Part shown: piece after piece, positions 18,191 through 26,623 of the stretch
Layout of the letters: every line of letters starts with the position of its first letter
Numbering within the stretch: position 1 is the stretch's first letter
Assembly (NCBI GenBank): GCA_902812495.1
Contig: CADDZR010000001.1
Span: 1 to 64,000, forward strand
Length of the DNA: 64,000 nucleotides
Source of the DNA: an archaeon
Lineage (GTDB): Archaea > Thermoproteota > Nitrososphaeria > Nitrososphaerales > Gagatemarchaeaceae
Direction of reading: 5' to 3'
Notes under the pieces: generated by a model
Databases searched by the model: none
Told to the model about the DNA's origin: nothing
What the model saw: only the letters and a program-made list of their open reading frames with translations
Program-made: the position numbers and the translations under genes

Positions 18191-18807
18191 ATCAGGGTTA
18201 GACCTGCTGCTATACAGCCAAGCTTAGCGTTAACGGTTGTGGAAGCACCACATACAATCACTACATCATTCTCTTGAGGTTGGAGTTTGTCTCTTATCAA
18301 AGACCAGATATCATTAGGATAATCTTTTTCACAATCTCTTGAGCCACTCGGAACAGTGAATTTAGAGCCTATGTATACGTATGTTGTTGCTCCATCTGCA
18401 CCAAAGATTATAGCTCTGTCCCTTTGCGCTATACCATCCTTAACTCTAGAGCCACAGTTCTTAAATAAGATGGTTGCTTGACACTTTCCTATTGTTATCG
18501 ATGTTGGAGGAATCTCAAAGGGGCCCCTGAATATTTCCCTTAAAAACTTGTAAAATCTGTTTCCTTTTGACGTAAGTTTATTGCCTGATGCACTTGTATC
18601 AACTATGCCTAATTCTGCTAATTTCTTTAAAACCGTTCTTGTCGCTCCTTCACCAAGCCCAAGTTCTTTAGATAGTTCTTTCCTGCCTATTTGAGATCTT
18701 TCATATATTGTTAAGATAGCTAGTAGAAGATGTGCCGCTGTAAAAGTAGGTGAAGGACCTTGTATTTTTTTATCAAGCTCTAGGAGCGACCTGAGCAAAC
18801 CACTCAA
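18187..18807 (-). CDS. winged-helix regulator with DUF4443-like C-terminal domain
   Basis: The N-terminal 75 residues form a winged helix: TIYERSQIGRKELSKELGLGEGATRTVLKKLAELGIVDTSASGNKLTSKG. The C-terminal part (CQATILFKNCGSRVKDGIAQRDRAIIFGADGATTYVY...) resembles the DUF4443 ligand-like domain seen in archaeal regulators, ending in DVVIVCGASTTVNAKLGCIAAGL. It is divergently placed next to an ECF transporter S-component, so it plausibly controls vitamin or metabolite uptake (inference). Confidence 0.75.
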   Translation of the reverse strand: MSGLLRSLLELDKKIQGPSPTFTAAHLLLAILTIYERSQIGRKELSKELGLGEGATRTVLKKLAELGIVDTSASGNKLTSKGNRFYKFLREIFRGPFEIPPTSITIGKCQATILFKNCGSRVKDGIAQRDRAIIFGADGATTYVYIGSKFTVPSGSRDCEKDYPNDIWSLIRDKLQPQENDVVIVCGASTTVNAKLGCIAAGLTLI

Positions 18808-18927
18808 ACATTTGGTATTATTTTTCGTACTTTATAGGTTTTCAGAAAGGTTTGGCTGTACCTTTATTTAGCATTTCACTTTCTCTATAACTACTAGGCT
18901 TAGCATAGATAAAGAATTTCGATAAGA

Positions 18928-18935
18928 TTTTATAA
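18928..18935 (+). promoter_or_regulatory. TATA box of the ECF S-component gene
   Basis: TTTATAAT is centred about 26 nt before a GTG at 18957. The ATG at 18939 lies too close to be transcribed, so the GTG is the likely leaderless start. Confidence 0.5.
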
Positions 18936-18956
18936 TGGATGGATAATCCAACCGGC

Positions 18957-19502
18957 GTGCAAGCTAGAGATATAGCTGCAACAGCAATATTTACTGCTGT
19001 TATACTTGGTTCAGATTTCGCTCTCTCAGGAATACCAAATGTAAAGCTTCTTGACGTTCTTGTGTTCGTATCTTCATTCCTCTTTGGATTTAGAGTAGGT
19101 GCATCTGTAGCCATTCTATCAGAATTGGCATGGAGCTTTCTTAGCCCATGGGGTGCTGCGGGTGCTATAGCACCTTTTCTCATACTTGGGGAGCTACTCT
19201 ACGCGGCTGCAGGAAGAGTAGCCTACACGCTATGGAAGGGTAAGATAAACGTTGGATCTGTTTACTCGTTAGCTGTAGGATCTTTGCTTGCTATTTGTGC
19301 ATTTATATGGGATTTTGAGACAAACCTGGGTACAGCCCTAATTGCAACTTGGCCTGAAACATCTATTAATGCTATAATTGCTTATCAGATTGCAGGCATT
19401 GGCTTCGCTGCAGTACATGAGATAAGTGATTTTGTATTTGGTACTTTAATTGCTCCAGCTGTAATATCAATATTCGTAAGGTTCTCAAGGAGGTCTTTGT
19501 AA
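18957..19502 (+). CDS. ECF transporter S-component-like membrane protein
   Basis: Hydrophobic protein of about 181 residues with five to six membrane helices. The start QARDIAATAIFTAVILGSDFALS and the segment LDVLVFVSSFLFGFRVGASVAILSELAWSFLSPWG are typical of substrate-binding S components of energy-coupling-factor importers. No A, A' or T subunits lie nearby, so it would share a module encoded elsewhere. The next gene starts directly after the stop and encodes a DUF4430-like exported protein, consistent with joint uptake of a vitamin. Confidence 0.72.
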   Translation: MQARDIAATAIFTAVILGSDFALSGIPNVKLLDVLVFVSSFLFGFRVGASVAILSELAWSFLSPWGAAGAIAPFLILGELLYAAAGRVAYTLWKGKINVGSVYSLAVGSLLAICAFIWDFETNLGTALIATWPETSINAIIAYQIAGIGFAAVHEISDFVFGTLIAPAVISIFVRFSRRSL

Positions 19503-20411
19503 ATGGTCTCTAACCAAGCATTTTATGCAGTTACATCAATACTTGTAGCCCTACTTATAATATCTGGAACAGCATCCGTATATTATTACCAGCAGACTTT
19601 AAAGCTCTCAGACCAGAGTAAACAGTATCAGTCGCAGCTTCAAGATGAGATAAACAGATACAATTCCCTCGTTTCCAAGTATAATTCGCTTGCAAATAAT
19701 GCATCTAAGTTAATATCCGAATTGAACAACAGTAAAGCTTCAGTAAAGCAACTTGTAGAGCTTTACAACAAAAGCATTTTCTACATTGAAGAGATAAATT
19801 CTAACTTTGTAAGCATTTCTGGTCAGTACAATCACACCATAAGCTTGCTAACAGAACTTGTTTCAAACGTAAACACAAGCCTGCCTGTCTACAAAAAGGC
19901 TTCTTCAGAACTTTCTTCAATATGGCAGAGTTATCTCATTCTGTTAAAGAATTACACTTACACATCCAACAACCTCTTCTCACTTGTAAACCAGCTTGTA
20001 ACAGAGCTTACCTCCATGAACGTGACAGTTACTTTCGAAAAGCCTGCAATAGTTAAACCAATTACCTATAGAGCAAACATACTTATAGATTTAGGAAATG
20101 GAACAAGGATCTGGTTCAATAGCACAAACGCTCAACCAGGATGGAACCTCTATGTTCTAACACTTGTTATAACTGGAGGCAGGGTACAAGCTACTTGGTA
20201 TCCGCAATACAACGCACATTTCGTAACAGGAATTTATGGTGTAGCTAATTCAGGGAATAGTGCTTGGTTCATATGGACATGGAACTCAACATCTCATTGG
20301 CAGATTGCGCAGTATGGTGCTGACGAGCTTCCAATATTGAACGGCTCAATCTATGCATGGACTTACTGTTCATACAACCCAGTTACATACGAACCTAACT
20401 GTAAACCTTGA
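19503..20411 (+). CDS. exported coiled-coil protein with DUF4430-like C-terminal domain
   Basis: One N-terminal membrane helix (VTSILVALLIISGTASVYYY) anchors a long coiled coil (about residues 30-165, rich in Gln/Ser/Asn with many possible N-glycosylation sequons). The last 110 residues (YRANILIDLGNGTRIWFN..., then NSAWFIWTWNSTSHWQIAQYGADELPILNGSIYAWTYC) follow the pattern of DUF4430, a domain related to the C-terminal part of transcobalamin. It starts immediately after the S-component stop, so it may present a cobamide or similar ligand to it (inference). Confidence 0.6.
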   Translation: MVSNQAFYAVTSILVALLIISGTASVYYYQQTLKLSDQSKQYQSQLQDEINRYNSLVSKYNSLANNASKLISELNNSKASVKQLVELYNKSIFYIEEINSNFVSISGQYNHTISLLTELVSNVNTSLPVYKKASSELSSIWQSYLILLKNYTYTSNNLFSLVNQLVTELTSMNVTVTFEKPAIVKPITYRANILIDLGNGTRIWFNSTNAQPGWNLYVLTLVITGGRVQATWYPQYNAHFVTGIYGVANSGNSAWFIWTWNSTSHWQIAQYGADELPILNGSIYAWTYCSYNPVTYEPNCKP

Positions 20412-20444
20412 AGCTATTAAATATCTTATGACAAGAGTCTGCTC

Positions 20445-20861
20445 ATGGCTTCGTACTGGTTGTTTAAGGAGGAACCCTCTCATTATTCATTTGATAACCT
20501 GCTGAAAGATGGAAAAACTGTATGGGATGGCGTTGAGAATAACCTGGCGTTAAAGTATCTTAGGAGTGTGAAGAAGGATGACGAGGCATTCTTTTACCAC
20601 ACAGGGAATGAGAAAGCAATAGTTGGAATTATGAAGGTTGTATCAGACCCATATCCTGACCCAAAGAAGCATGATAAAAAGTATGTAGTTGTGGATGTTG
20701 TTCCAGTTAGAAAGCTAAAGAGGCCTGTTACTCTTCAGCATGTCAAAAAAGATAAATTCTTCTCCGGTTTTGAGCTGATAAGGCTTCCTAGGCTTTCGGT
20801 ATTACCTGTCTCTGAAAAGTTTTGGAAAAAGATATTAGAGATTGCTGAGCTGCAGCTTTAG
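20445..20861 (+). CDS. EVE-domain protein
   Basis: The start SYWLFKEEPSHYSFDNLLKDGKTVWDGVENNLALKYLRSVKKDDEAFFYHTGNEKAIVGIMKV is diagnostic of the EVE fold, a PUA-like reader of modified bases found alone or fused to nucleases. 138 residues, single domain. A TATA-like ATTAAATATC about 25 nt upstream of the ATG suggests a leaderless message. Its last 27 nt overlap a convergent gene. Confidence 0.92.
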   Translation: MASYWLFKEEPSHYSFDNLLKDGKTVWDGVENNLALKYLRSVKKDDEAFFYHTGNEKAIVGIMKVVSDPYPDPKKHDKKYVVVDVVPVRKLKRPVTLQHVKKDKFFSGFELIRLPRLSVLPVSEKFWKKILEIAELQL

Positions 20862-21320
20862 AACTCTTCTTTTAATCAGAAAACCACAGCAACAAACAGG
20901 CGTGAAAAGCCTACTTTTCTCTTTAATTAGCTTTTCAGGACTTTCAAGTGAACGAAGGTTATAGCATCCATCATGCATATTAATCCTACAACTTGCACAT
21001 GCCACATTAGGCTGGTATCCAGGAAGATAATGCGGCCTTCCTATTATCCACGTTATCTCAATAATTGCTGAAATTAATGAGATTAAAAGCATGAAGGTAT
21101 TTAATTGTTCATCATTCTGAAAAAGAAGAAATCCAAGGAAAGCAGGTATGAAAAATAAGCATAGCTTTACTGCTGAAGGAAAAAGTATCCTAAAGCCAAG
21201 ACTATCTAGATAGTACGAATAATCCTTCTTAACCTTAAGCTTGATTCTAATCTTATAGCTAATTAATATGCAAGGGCATCCAGCTAGAAACCAGATATAT
21301 TTAATCCATAATTCATGCAA
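20835..21320 (-). CDS. membrane protein with cysteine cluster, unknown function
   Basis: 161 residues with two clear membrane helices (about 47-66 and 73-93) and a weaker one near the start, followed by a cytosolic or exterior tail with CASCRINMHDGC (about 109-121) and CCC (about 142-144). The cysteines suggest metal binding or disulfides. No family recognised. Converges on and overlaps the EVE gene by 27 nt; no operon partner. Confidence 0.55.
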   Translation of the reverse strand: MHELWIKYIWFLAGCPCILISYKIRIKLKVKKDYSYYLDSLGFRILFPSAVKLCLFFIPAFLGFLLFQNDEQLNTFMLLISLISAIIEITWIIGRPHYLPGYQPNVACASCRINMHDGCYNLRSLESPEKLIKEKSRLFTPVCCCGFLIKRRVLKLQLSNL

Positions 21321-21515
21321 TCAGTAGTCTACCTGATGAGCCTCTGAACCTTACTACCCTCAAACCTCCAAATCTCACATGCTTTCTTGCTCTCATCATG
21401 TGTTGATGTTTGATATGTAGAAAAATTATTCCCTAGATTCAACAGTGCTGACAAAATGCTCAAAAAACGTAAATCAGTATTAACTCTTAAATCATGGTGC
21501 GAGAGGAACACAAGT

Positions 21516-22682
21516 ATGGAAAAAGGTATCTCAACTCTCCAACTAGAGAGGTTTGATATTTCACATGAGAGAGGATTTTTACCAAAGGAAGATCCAGCAT
21601 ACAGGTTTGAAAGCCTAGAACTAGCTGAACTTAGATACCTTGAATTCCTTGGAAATAATATACCAGAGATGCTTTCTAATCATACACTGAGAAAAACACT
21701 TAGAAATCTCGAACCTTTACCTATTGAGGTCCTAGAAAGGCTACCATACAGAGAGAAGGTAATGGCTGCTAGAATATATGCATTCCTAACGAGTGCATAT
21801 GTACACCAGCTCGAAGAGGAAAAAGTGAACTCAATCCCTAGAGGGCTTGCTATCCCGTTCAACTATTTAAGCAAAGCATTAGGAAGAAAATATCCAATAC
21901 TTTCCTACGATTTGTATGCTCTTAACAACTGGAAGAGGAAGGATAAAAGCTCAAGAATAGAAGTTGAAAACTTGGAGACAATACAAAATTTTGTCAGACT
22001 TGAGGACGAGCCTTGGTTCATACTAATACATGTCGAGATAGAGGCTGAAGCTGGACCAGCAATAGCATCAATTGTTACACTGCAAGATGCTGTAGCAAAG
22101 AAAGACTTTGAGCTGCTGAAGTATGCACTCGACAACATGCATGATTCTCTGGCTGAGATGATAGAAACACTAAGGCGGATGCCAGAGCATAACAATCCTA
22201 ACCTCTATGCATTTACTTTTAGACCATACATACAGATGTTCCAGAACGTAAAATATGAGGGGGTAAATGAGTATAGCTACGGACCTACCTTTAGGGGTGA
22301 GACAGGAGCACAAAGCTCAGTTATACCATCTCTTGACGCTGCTCTCGGGATAAAACATCAAAAGACAGATCTAACAGATTACGTTACAGATATGAGAAAC
22401 TACATGCCCAAAAAACACAGAGAGTTTATAGAGGTAGTTGAAGCAAATGAGAAGTCCAAACCTATCAGGGAATTTCTGATGAAAGAAGGTGGTGTAGGTG
22501 CTATTAGGAGATACAACGATGTACTCGACAAGTTAGTTGAATTCAGGCAGAAACATCTAGAATTTGCTGTTTTATATATATTCTCAAAGGTAAAAGACAC
22601 GCTTGGAACAGGTGGAACACCTTTTATGAAATGGTTAGCACAGCTTAGGGATGAAACACTTGCTCATAAGATAAATGTCTAA
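21516..22682 (+). CDS. indoleamine 2,3-dioxygenase-family heme protein
   Basis: The 388 residues align by eye with IDO over the whole length: YDLYALNNWKRKD, the oxygen/substrate region YGPTFRGETGAQSSVIPSLDAALGI (with the conserved Arg), DMRNYMPKKHREFIE, the proximal heme ligand His in FRQKHLEFAVLYI, and GTGGTPFMKWLAQLRDET. IDO opens the indole ring of tryptophan to N-formylkynurenine. The ATG at 21516 is preferred; upstream codons in frame lack similarity. It overlaps the next gene by 8 nt. IDO is rare in archaea, and no kynurenine formamidase or kynureninase is visible near it. Confidence 0.9.
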   Translation: MEKGISTLQLERFDISHERGFLPKEDPAYRFESLELAELRYLEFLGNNIPEMLSNHTLRKTLRNLEPLPIEVLERLPYREKVMAARIYAFLTSAYVHQLEEEKVNSIPRGLAIPFNYLSKALGRKYPILSYDLYALNNWKRKDKSSRIEVENLETIQNFVRLEDEPWFILIHVEIEAEAGPAIASIVTLQDAVAKKDFELLKYALDNMHDSLAEMIETLRRMPEHNNPNLYAFTFRPYIQMFQNVKYEGVNEYSYGPTFRGETGAQSSVIPSLDAALGIKHQKTDLTDYVTDMRNYMPKKHREFIEVVEANEKSKPIREFLMKEGGVGAIRRYNDVLDKLVEFRQKHLEFAVLYIFSKVKDTLGTGGTPFMKWLAQLRDETLAHKINV

Positions 22683-23040
22683 AGCTGAAGAAGAGGAAGA
22701 CTTTAAGGCAAGGGTAGTCTCACTGATACTTGATTCAAAGACAGAGCAAGCAATAGAATTACTCTCAAAGCATTACGGGGTAGAGAAACCAAAGATTAGT
22801 GTAGGTGTATTTGCTGGAAGAACAAAAGGTGTAAGAGCAGTTTACAACCCAAGAAGCAAGGAGATACTTGCATCAAGTAGAGAATACTTCAATGACCCAT
22901 TCACAGTTTTGCACGAATTTTATCACCATCTCAGAACATTTTCTGGAAAGCATAGGGGAACAGAGAAGCATGCAAATATCTTTGCCATAGAGTTCATAAA
23001 ATCATACAAAAAGAGAATTGAAGGGAAAAAGAATGGATAA
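22675..23040 (+). CDS. small putative zinc metallopeptidase (ImmA/IrrE-like motif)
   Basis: 121 residues. A zinc-site motif LHEFYHHLRTF (HExxHH type, with F in the first x position) is followed by EKHANIFAIEFI, in the place where ImmA/IrrE-like peptidases have their third ligand helix (E..AN.FA). The preceding ILASSREYFNDPFTVL resembles the edge strand before the active helix. Translationally coupled to the IDO gene (8-nt overlap) and overlapping the HIT gene. Function inferred only from motif. Confidence 0.6.
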   Translation: MSKAEEEEDFKARVVSLILDSKTEQAIELLSKHYGVEKPKISVGVFAGRTKGVRAVYNPRSKEILASSREYFNDPFTVLHEFYHHLRTFSGKHRGTEKHANIFAIEFIKSYKKRIEGKKNG

Positions 23041-23482
23041 AGAAAAATGCATATTCTGTAAGATTGTGAATAGAGAGTCTCCTTCTCATATTGTTTATGA
23101 AGATAATGAGCATATAGCTTTCTTGGATATAGCTCCTTTTTCCATAGGACATACTCTTGTATGCCCAAAGAGACATGGTGAAACACTTTGGGATATGACA
23201 GAAGAAGAAATTGGTAAGTTATTCATGGTAGCTTCTAGAATTTCAAAAGCAGTTGTAAAGGCTGTAGGAGCTCAAGGCTTCAGACTCATACAAAACAATG
23301 GTGAAGCTGCAAATCAAGTTGTCGCGCATGTGCACATACATGTAATTCCAGTAAGAATGGAAGACAGAGGAAAGTTTTTGGACAGAAAGAAGTTCACAGA
23401 GGAAGAAATGTTAAAGACTGCAGACATTATAAAACAAGCGATAACTAACAGCGACTCAATTGTAGAGGAACAACGAAAATGA
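23033..23482 (+). CDS. HIT-family nucleotide hydrolase
   Basis: CIFCKIVNRESPSHIVYEDNEHIAFLDIAPFSIGHTLVCPKRH is the standard start with a CxxC zinc pair; the catalytic histidine triad is VHIHVIP preceded by AHVH (HVHIHV). HIT proteins hydrolyse adenosine phosphoramidates or dinucleoside polyphosphates. ATG 23033 overlaps the preceding stop by 8 nt. The third gene of the IDO unit; the 3' end overlaps the convergent CAP gene by 27 nt. Confidence 0.94.
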   Translation: MDKEKCIFCKIVNRESPSHIVYEDNEHIAFLDIAPFSIGHTLVCPKRHGETLWDMTEEEIGKLFMVASRISKAVVKAVGAQGFRLIQNNGEAANQVVAHVHIHVIPVRMEDRGKFLDRKKFTEEEMLKTADIIKQAITNSDSIVEEQRK

Positions 23483-24487
23483 TGTAACTGAGCCAGAAAC
23501 AGAGGAGTTTGTAGTAAGATAGAGTGTGTAAACACCAGGCCCAAACTTTTGTGTTAAAGGCTGAAGGGTAAAAGAAATTGATACATGGTATGAGTCTACA
23601 ACCCATTCTTGTGCGTATACTGTTGTACCGTTTTCAAATTTCTCGCAAATAAAGAAGCATTGAGGTAATATCCCTCCTACAAAAATGCCAGGTGTGTATT
23701 CATGCCTTAATGCTTTAAGCTGTGTTATGTTCATTGTTTCAGGCTTTGCGTCATAATAAACAATCAATGAAGTGAACCTTTGAATAGGATTAACTATGTT
23801 TCCATATAACGTGACCAAATTATCTTCCAGCTTGATAGAAGCATTAACATAATAATTTTCAAAATCTTCCACAAGGTAAAGATGTGTTGAATTGTACGCA
23901 ATGCCTATTGAAACTTTATTATGCAACGGATTCAGGATGTTATATCTGTGACCATTATTGCAGCATATACTATCGTTGTAGACCATCATACTCTCAAGTT
24001 CTTTAATTCCTTGTTCTACTTCTGCCAAAGATGTGTAGTGAGGTTTGCTCCAGTATTCATAAGCAACATTCTCAGAAACAGAACCTCTTCCACCAAGAAG
24101 TGTGTACCTCATGTAAGGCTTGAAACCTTGAGTATCCCAGTGGCTGAAATAGCCAAAATAGAGCATAGAGTCTGCATGCTGCTGCCCTGAAGGCACCATA
24201 CTTAGGGACACAGGTTCAAGACCAAAGTTTCTCCTGTCTGAATTAATAAGGTCAAGAGTATAGTTTGCAAGTTTGGCGTAATCGTTTGGGTAGGTTATGT
24301 TCAACCTGTTGCCTATTAAAGGGGGAGAATAAACGGAACTTGTTCTGTTGTACGCGGTGCCGCTAGTCTTCGGTGTTAAGGGCGGAATTGGTCTCAGCAA
24401 GAAGAAAAGCAGAGCTACAAGGAGCATTGCAGATAGTATGAATACGAACTCCTTTGCCTTGACACTCGTGCTCCGATCTGTGTTCAA
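23456..24487 (-). CDS. membrane-anchored CAP/SCP-domain protein
   Basis: A signal anchor (FVFILSAMLLVALLFFLLRP) precedes an extracellular CAP domain of the bacterial YkwD type: ANYTLDLINSDRRNFGLEPVSLS, QQHADSMLYFGYFSHWDTQGFKPYMRYTLLGGRGSVSENVAY, then HRYNILNPLHNKVSIGIAY. The His and Glu residues of the CAP cavity are present. A beta-rich C-terminal domain of about 120 residues follows. Many N-glycosylation sequons. Function of archaeal CAP proteins is unknown. Confidence 0.88.
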   Translation of the reverse strand: MNTDRSTSVKAKEFVFILSAMLLVALLFFLLRPIPPLTPKTSGTAYNRTSSVYSPPLIGNRLNITYPNDYAKLANYTLDLINSDRRNFGLEPVSLSMVPSGQQHADSMLYFGYFSHWDTQGFKPYMRYTLLGGRGSVSENVAYEYWSKPHYTSLAEVEQGIKELESMMVYNDSICCNNGHRYNILNPLHNKVSIGIAYNSTHLYLVEDFENYYVNASIKLEDNLVTLYGNIVNPIQRFTSLIVYYDAKPETMNITQLKALRHEYTPGIFVGGILPQCFFICEKFENGTTVYAQEWVVDSYHVSISFTLQPLTQKFGPGVYTLYLTTNSSVSGSVTSFSLFLYN

Positions 24488-24489
24488 TT

Positions 24490-25134
24490 TCAGGTTGTTA
24501 GCTCTTCATCTACATCTTTTACTTCGAGTTCTAAAGGTACTTCTGGAAAGGATTCCCTCATTCTTCCCTCGGCAACTATCTCAGCCTCGTCAAGTATCTT
24601 CCTGGCCTCGCTGTTAGCGATTTCAAAGTTGACTTCTGTTCCTGTGTCGGCGCTAAGCTCAGCAAGCACGCTATTAAGTGTACCAAATAGGTCCTCTACG
24701 TTGCCTTTGGCTTCCGGAAGAACCTCTACTACCTGGAATTCTATCTCCCTCAACACACTTACTGCGGGTGCAAGGGAACCGGCTGTCAGCTCTCCAAGGG
24801 TCAACAAAGTCTCAAGTCTAAGCGTTATGTACTCAAGAGCTAACTGCGCTTGGGAAACAAATTTGCCCAACTTTCTAAGCTCAGAGAGTTCGTTTGCATA
24901 CATGGTTGCGTGTTCTTTGTCTCCCTTTTTGATTGAGTTTATAACTTGGGAGAAAATGTTTCTATCCCTGTTTTCTATCCGAAGGAGAGCATTACTTAAC
25001 TGCGAGCTCAAGACCTTTACCTCTCTTAGCGCAGCTTGTAGCCTGACTTTCAGGGGTGGCTCTCTCCGAAAATTACCTGCTATTCTGTTTATTATACCCT
25101 TGTTGTTGGACTCCCATCTGTCTGATAACGGCAT
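24490..25134 (-). CDS. ESCRT-III-like protein (CdvB family)
   Basis: Helical 214-residue protein with the Snf7/CdvB core: PLKVRLQAALREVKVLSSQLSNALLRIENRDRNIFSQVINSIKKGDKEHATMYANELSELRKLGKFVSQAQLALEYITLRLET. CdvB proteins polymerise on membranes in archaeal division and vesicle formation, remodelled by the CdvC ATPase. The tail EVPLELEVKDVDEELTT lacks an obvious MIM2-type proline motif and there is no winged helix, so it may be a paralog. CdvA and CdvC are not adjacent. An upstream in-frame stop fixes the start. Confidence 0.85.
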   Translation of the reverse strand: MPLSDRWESNNKGIINRIAGNFRREPPLKVRLQAALREVKVLSSQLSNALLRIENRDRNIFSQVINSIKKGDKEHATMYANELSELRKLGKFVSQAQLALEYITLRLETLLTLGELTAGSLAPAVSVLREIEFQVVEVLPEAKGNVEDLFGTLNSVLAELSADTGTEVNFEIANSEARKILDEAEIVAEGRMRESFPEVPLELEVKDVDEELTT

Positions 25135-25231
25135 CCGTTCTAATCGGTCCTATGCTTTCTTTAACGCCTAACATTTAATATAAATGTTAGTTTTAACAAA
25201 ATAAATTAACAAGTTATCAGTTGGAGAGATT

Positions 25232-25405
25232 GTGGAGGAAGAGAGGCCCCGGATAAGAAGTGCGAAGATGTCTAGAAGTGCTGCCATACTTATCTTGTTA
25301 ATCGGGTTTCTAACCTTTCTTGTAAATTTTGTGGCAGCGGTTGCAATTGTTGCTCTTGGCGCGACTCTTCTAATCATCCTACACAAACTTACGAATGTGA
25401 AGTAA
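25232..25405 (+). CDS. small membrane protein of 57 residues
   Basis: A GTG-initiated frame gives a charged N-terminus (MEEERPRIRSAKMSRS) and two adjoining hydrophobic segments (AAILILLIGFLTFLV, then AAVAIVALGATLLIIL), ending HKLTNVK. Composition and the positive-inside charges look like a genuine small membrane protein. It overlaps the convergent membrane-protein gene by 17 nt. Unknown function. Confidence 0.5.
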   Translation: MEEERPRIRSAKMSRSAAILILLIGFLTFLVNFVAAVAIVALGATLLIILHKLTNVK

Positions 25406-25925
25406 GATCACTGATTTTACCGGCCAAGTATCTTCGCCAGATCTTTGTAACAAGGTATCCAGCTATGGCGCCACTTGAAACACCAACTACTATGATTGAT
25501 GTGTCTATCATAAACTGATAAGGTACAGCATTAGCTGTGATAGTTGCGTAAAAGGCTGTCAAGCCTGTTATGCTGCTGCTTATCGCTAGCGCCAGAACGA
25601 GCCTAAACTTCCTTAAGCCTTCTGGATTTGTCTTAACATGCAATATATGTGAGAAAATGTCAATTGTAACTCCAAATAGGAGAGCTAAGAGGATAGTAAA
25701 TGGAATAAACGCTGCTTCTGTTGCAGAAAGCAAAAGCCCTGCTATACCTGCTGAATAAGTTGCACCACCCAAACCTACAACAAGGTAGCTTAAAGCCAGA
25801 ACTATCAAAACTGGTAAAATCAGGAAGTCAGGAAGCGGAGGGGGGAGCAAATAAAGTGTCGCCTGTCTGTACACATAATAAAGAGCGCCGAACGATGTGA
25901 CAAGCGCAAGTTTTCTTGTGTTCAA
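25389..25925 (-). CDS. integral membrane protein, possible S-component-like
   Basis: 178 residues with about five membrane helices. The start (KLALVTSFGALYYVYRQATLYLLPPPLPDFLILPVLIVLALSYLVVG) and GATYSAGIAGLLLSATEAAFIPF are reminiscent of ECF S-components, but the signature is not clear. No transporter partners adjacent. Confidence 0.55.
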   Translation of the reverse strand: MNTRKLALVTSFGALYYVYRQATLYLLPPPLPDFLILPVLIVLALSYLVVGLGGATYSAGIAGLLLSATEAAFIPFTILLALLFGVTIDIFSHILHVKTNPEGLRKFRLVLALAISSSITGLTAFYATITANAVPYQFMIDTSIIVVGVSSGAIAGYLVTKIWRRYLAGKISDLTSHS

Positions 25926-25963
25926 GTGTCATCTGGGTTAACGAGCGATAGATATAAGACATT

Positions 25964-26056
25964 TCATTCGAGTAAGATTGGAGGAAATCCTGTCTTAAGC
26001 GCCTCCTGCACCATCTCTACTGTGGCCCTTTCTTCTTCTTTGGCCACGAAACTCAT
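25964..26056 (-). CDS. possible 30-residue protein coupled to the OsmC gene
   Basis: ATG overlaps the OsmC stop (ATGA), and the frame reads MSFVAKEEERATVEMVQEAL then KTGFPPILLE before TGA. The amphipathic, charged composition and 4-nt coupling support translation, but the small size limits confidence. Confidence 0.35.
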   Translation of the reverse strand: MSFVAKEEERATVEMVQEALKTGFPPILLE

Positions 26057-26577
26057 AACTCGACCTTATTGCCGTTTACAACAAGTTTCTCATAAACATT
26101 CGTTGCTTTAGAGATGGTTGCATGCATCGGACATCTTCTGAATGTTACCTTTGCTACCTCGGCAACTTTTTCTGGCTCTGCTGAACTTACGACGTTAAAT
26201 TCAACAGTTATATCTGTAAAAGAAGGGCTTTTACCCTCTATCTCGAACTGCCCCTTCCTATTCCAGTGACCTGTTACACGTGTTGTTAGCTTTTCGACAG
26301 GCACTCCCATGAGTGCAGCATTCCTTATAAACGTCACATTCTCACAGAAGCCTATTGAGGAGAGAAAATATTCTAACGGTGTTGGACCAAGATCTTGCCC
26401 TCCTGAAGACTCTGGTTCATCAGAGACTACAGAGAAACTCCTGACCTTTGATATGGATGCTTGTTCCCCAACCAATGTCACGTCAGCTTTAACAGCTCCC
26501 GTTGCTTCAATGTCTGTTGCTTTTCTCAAAGATTCCCGTAAACTTTCAAGCATTTTCCTGAGGCCTTCCATATTCAC
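26053..26577 (-). CDS. OsmC-family peroxiredoxin-like protein
   Basis: 174 residues of OsmC/Ohr fold. Both redox cysteines are visible, one in SSIGFCENVTFIRNAALMGV and the other in FRRCPMHATISKA; the segment GPTPLEYFLSS is the typical dimer helix start. Such proteins reduce organic hydroperoxides using lipoyl or thiol donors; closer resemblance to YhfA/OsmC subfamilies than to Ohr. Coupled to a tiny downstream frame. Confidence 0.88.
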   Translation of the reverse strand: MNMEGLRKMLESLRESLRKATDIEATGAVKADVTLVGEQASISKVRSFSVVSDEPESSGGQDLGPTPLEYFLSSIGFCENVTFIRNAALMGVPVEKLTTRVTGHWNRKGQFEIEGKSPSFTDITVEFNVVSSAEPEKVAEVAKVTFRRCPMHATISKATNVYEKLVVNGNKVEL

Positions 26578-26623
26578 GGTTCAGCCACAAAGATTCATAA
26601 ATAATAAATCTTGAGAATAAACG

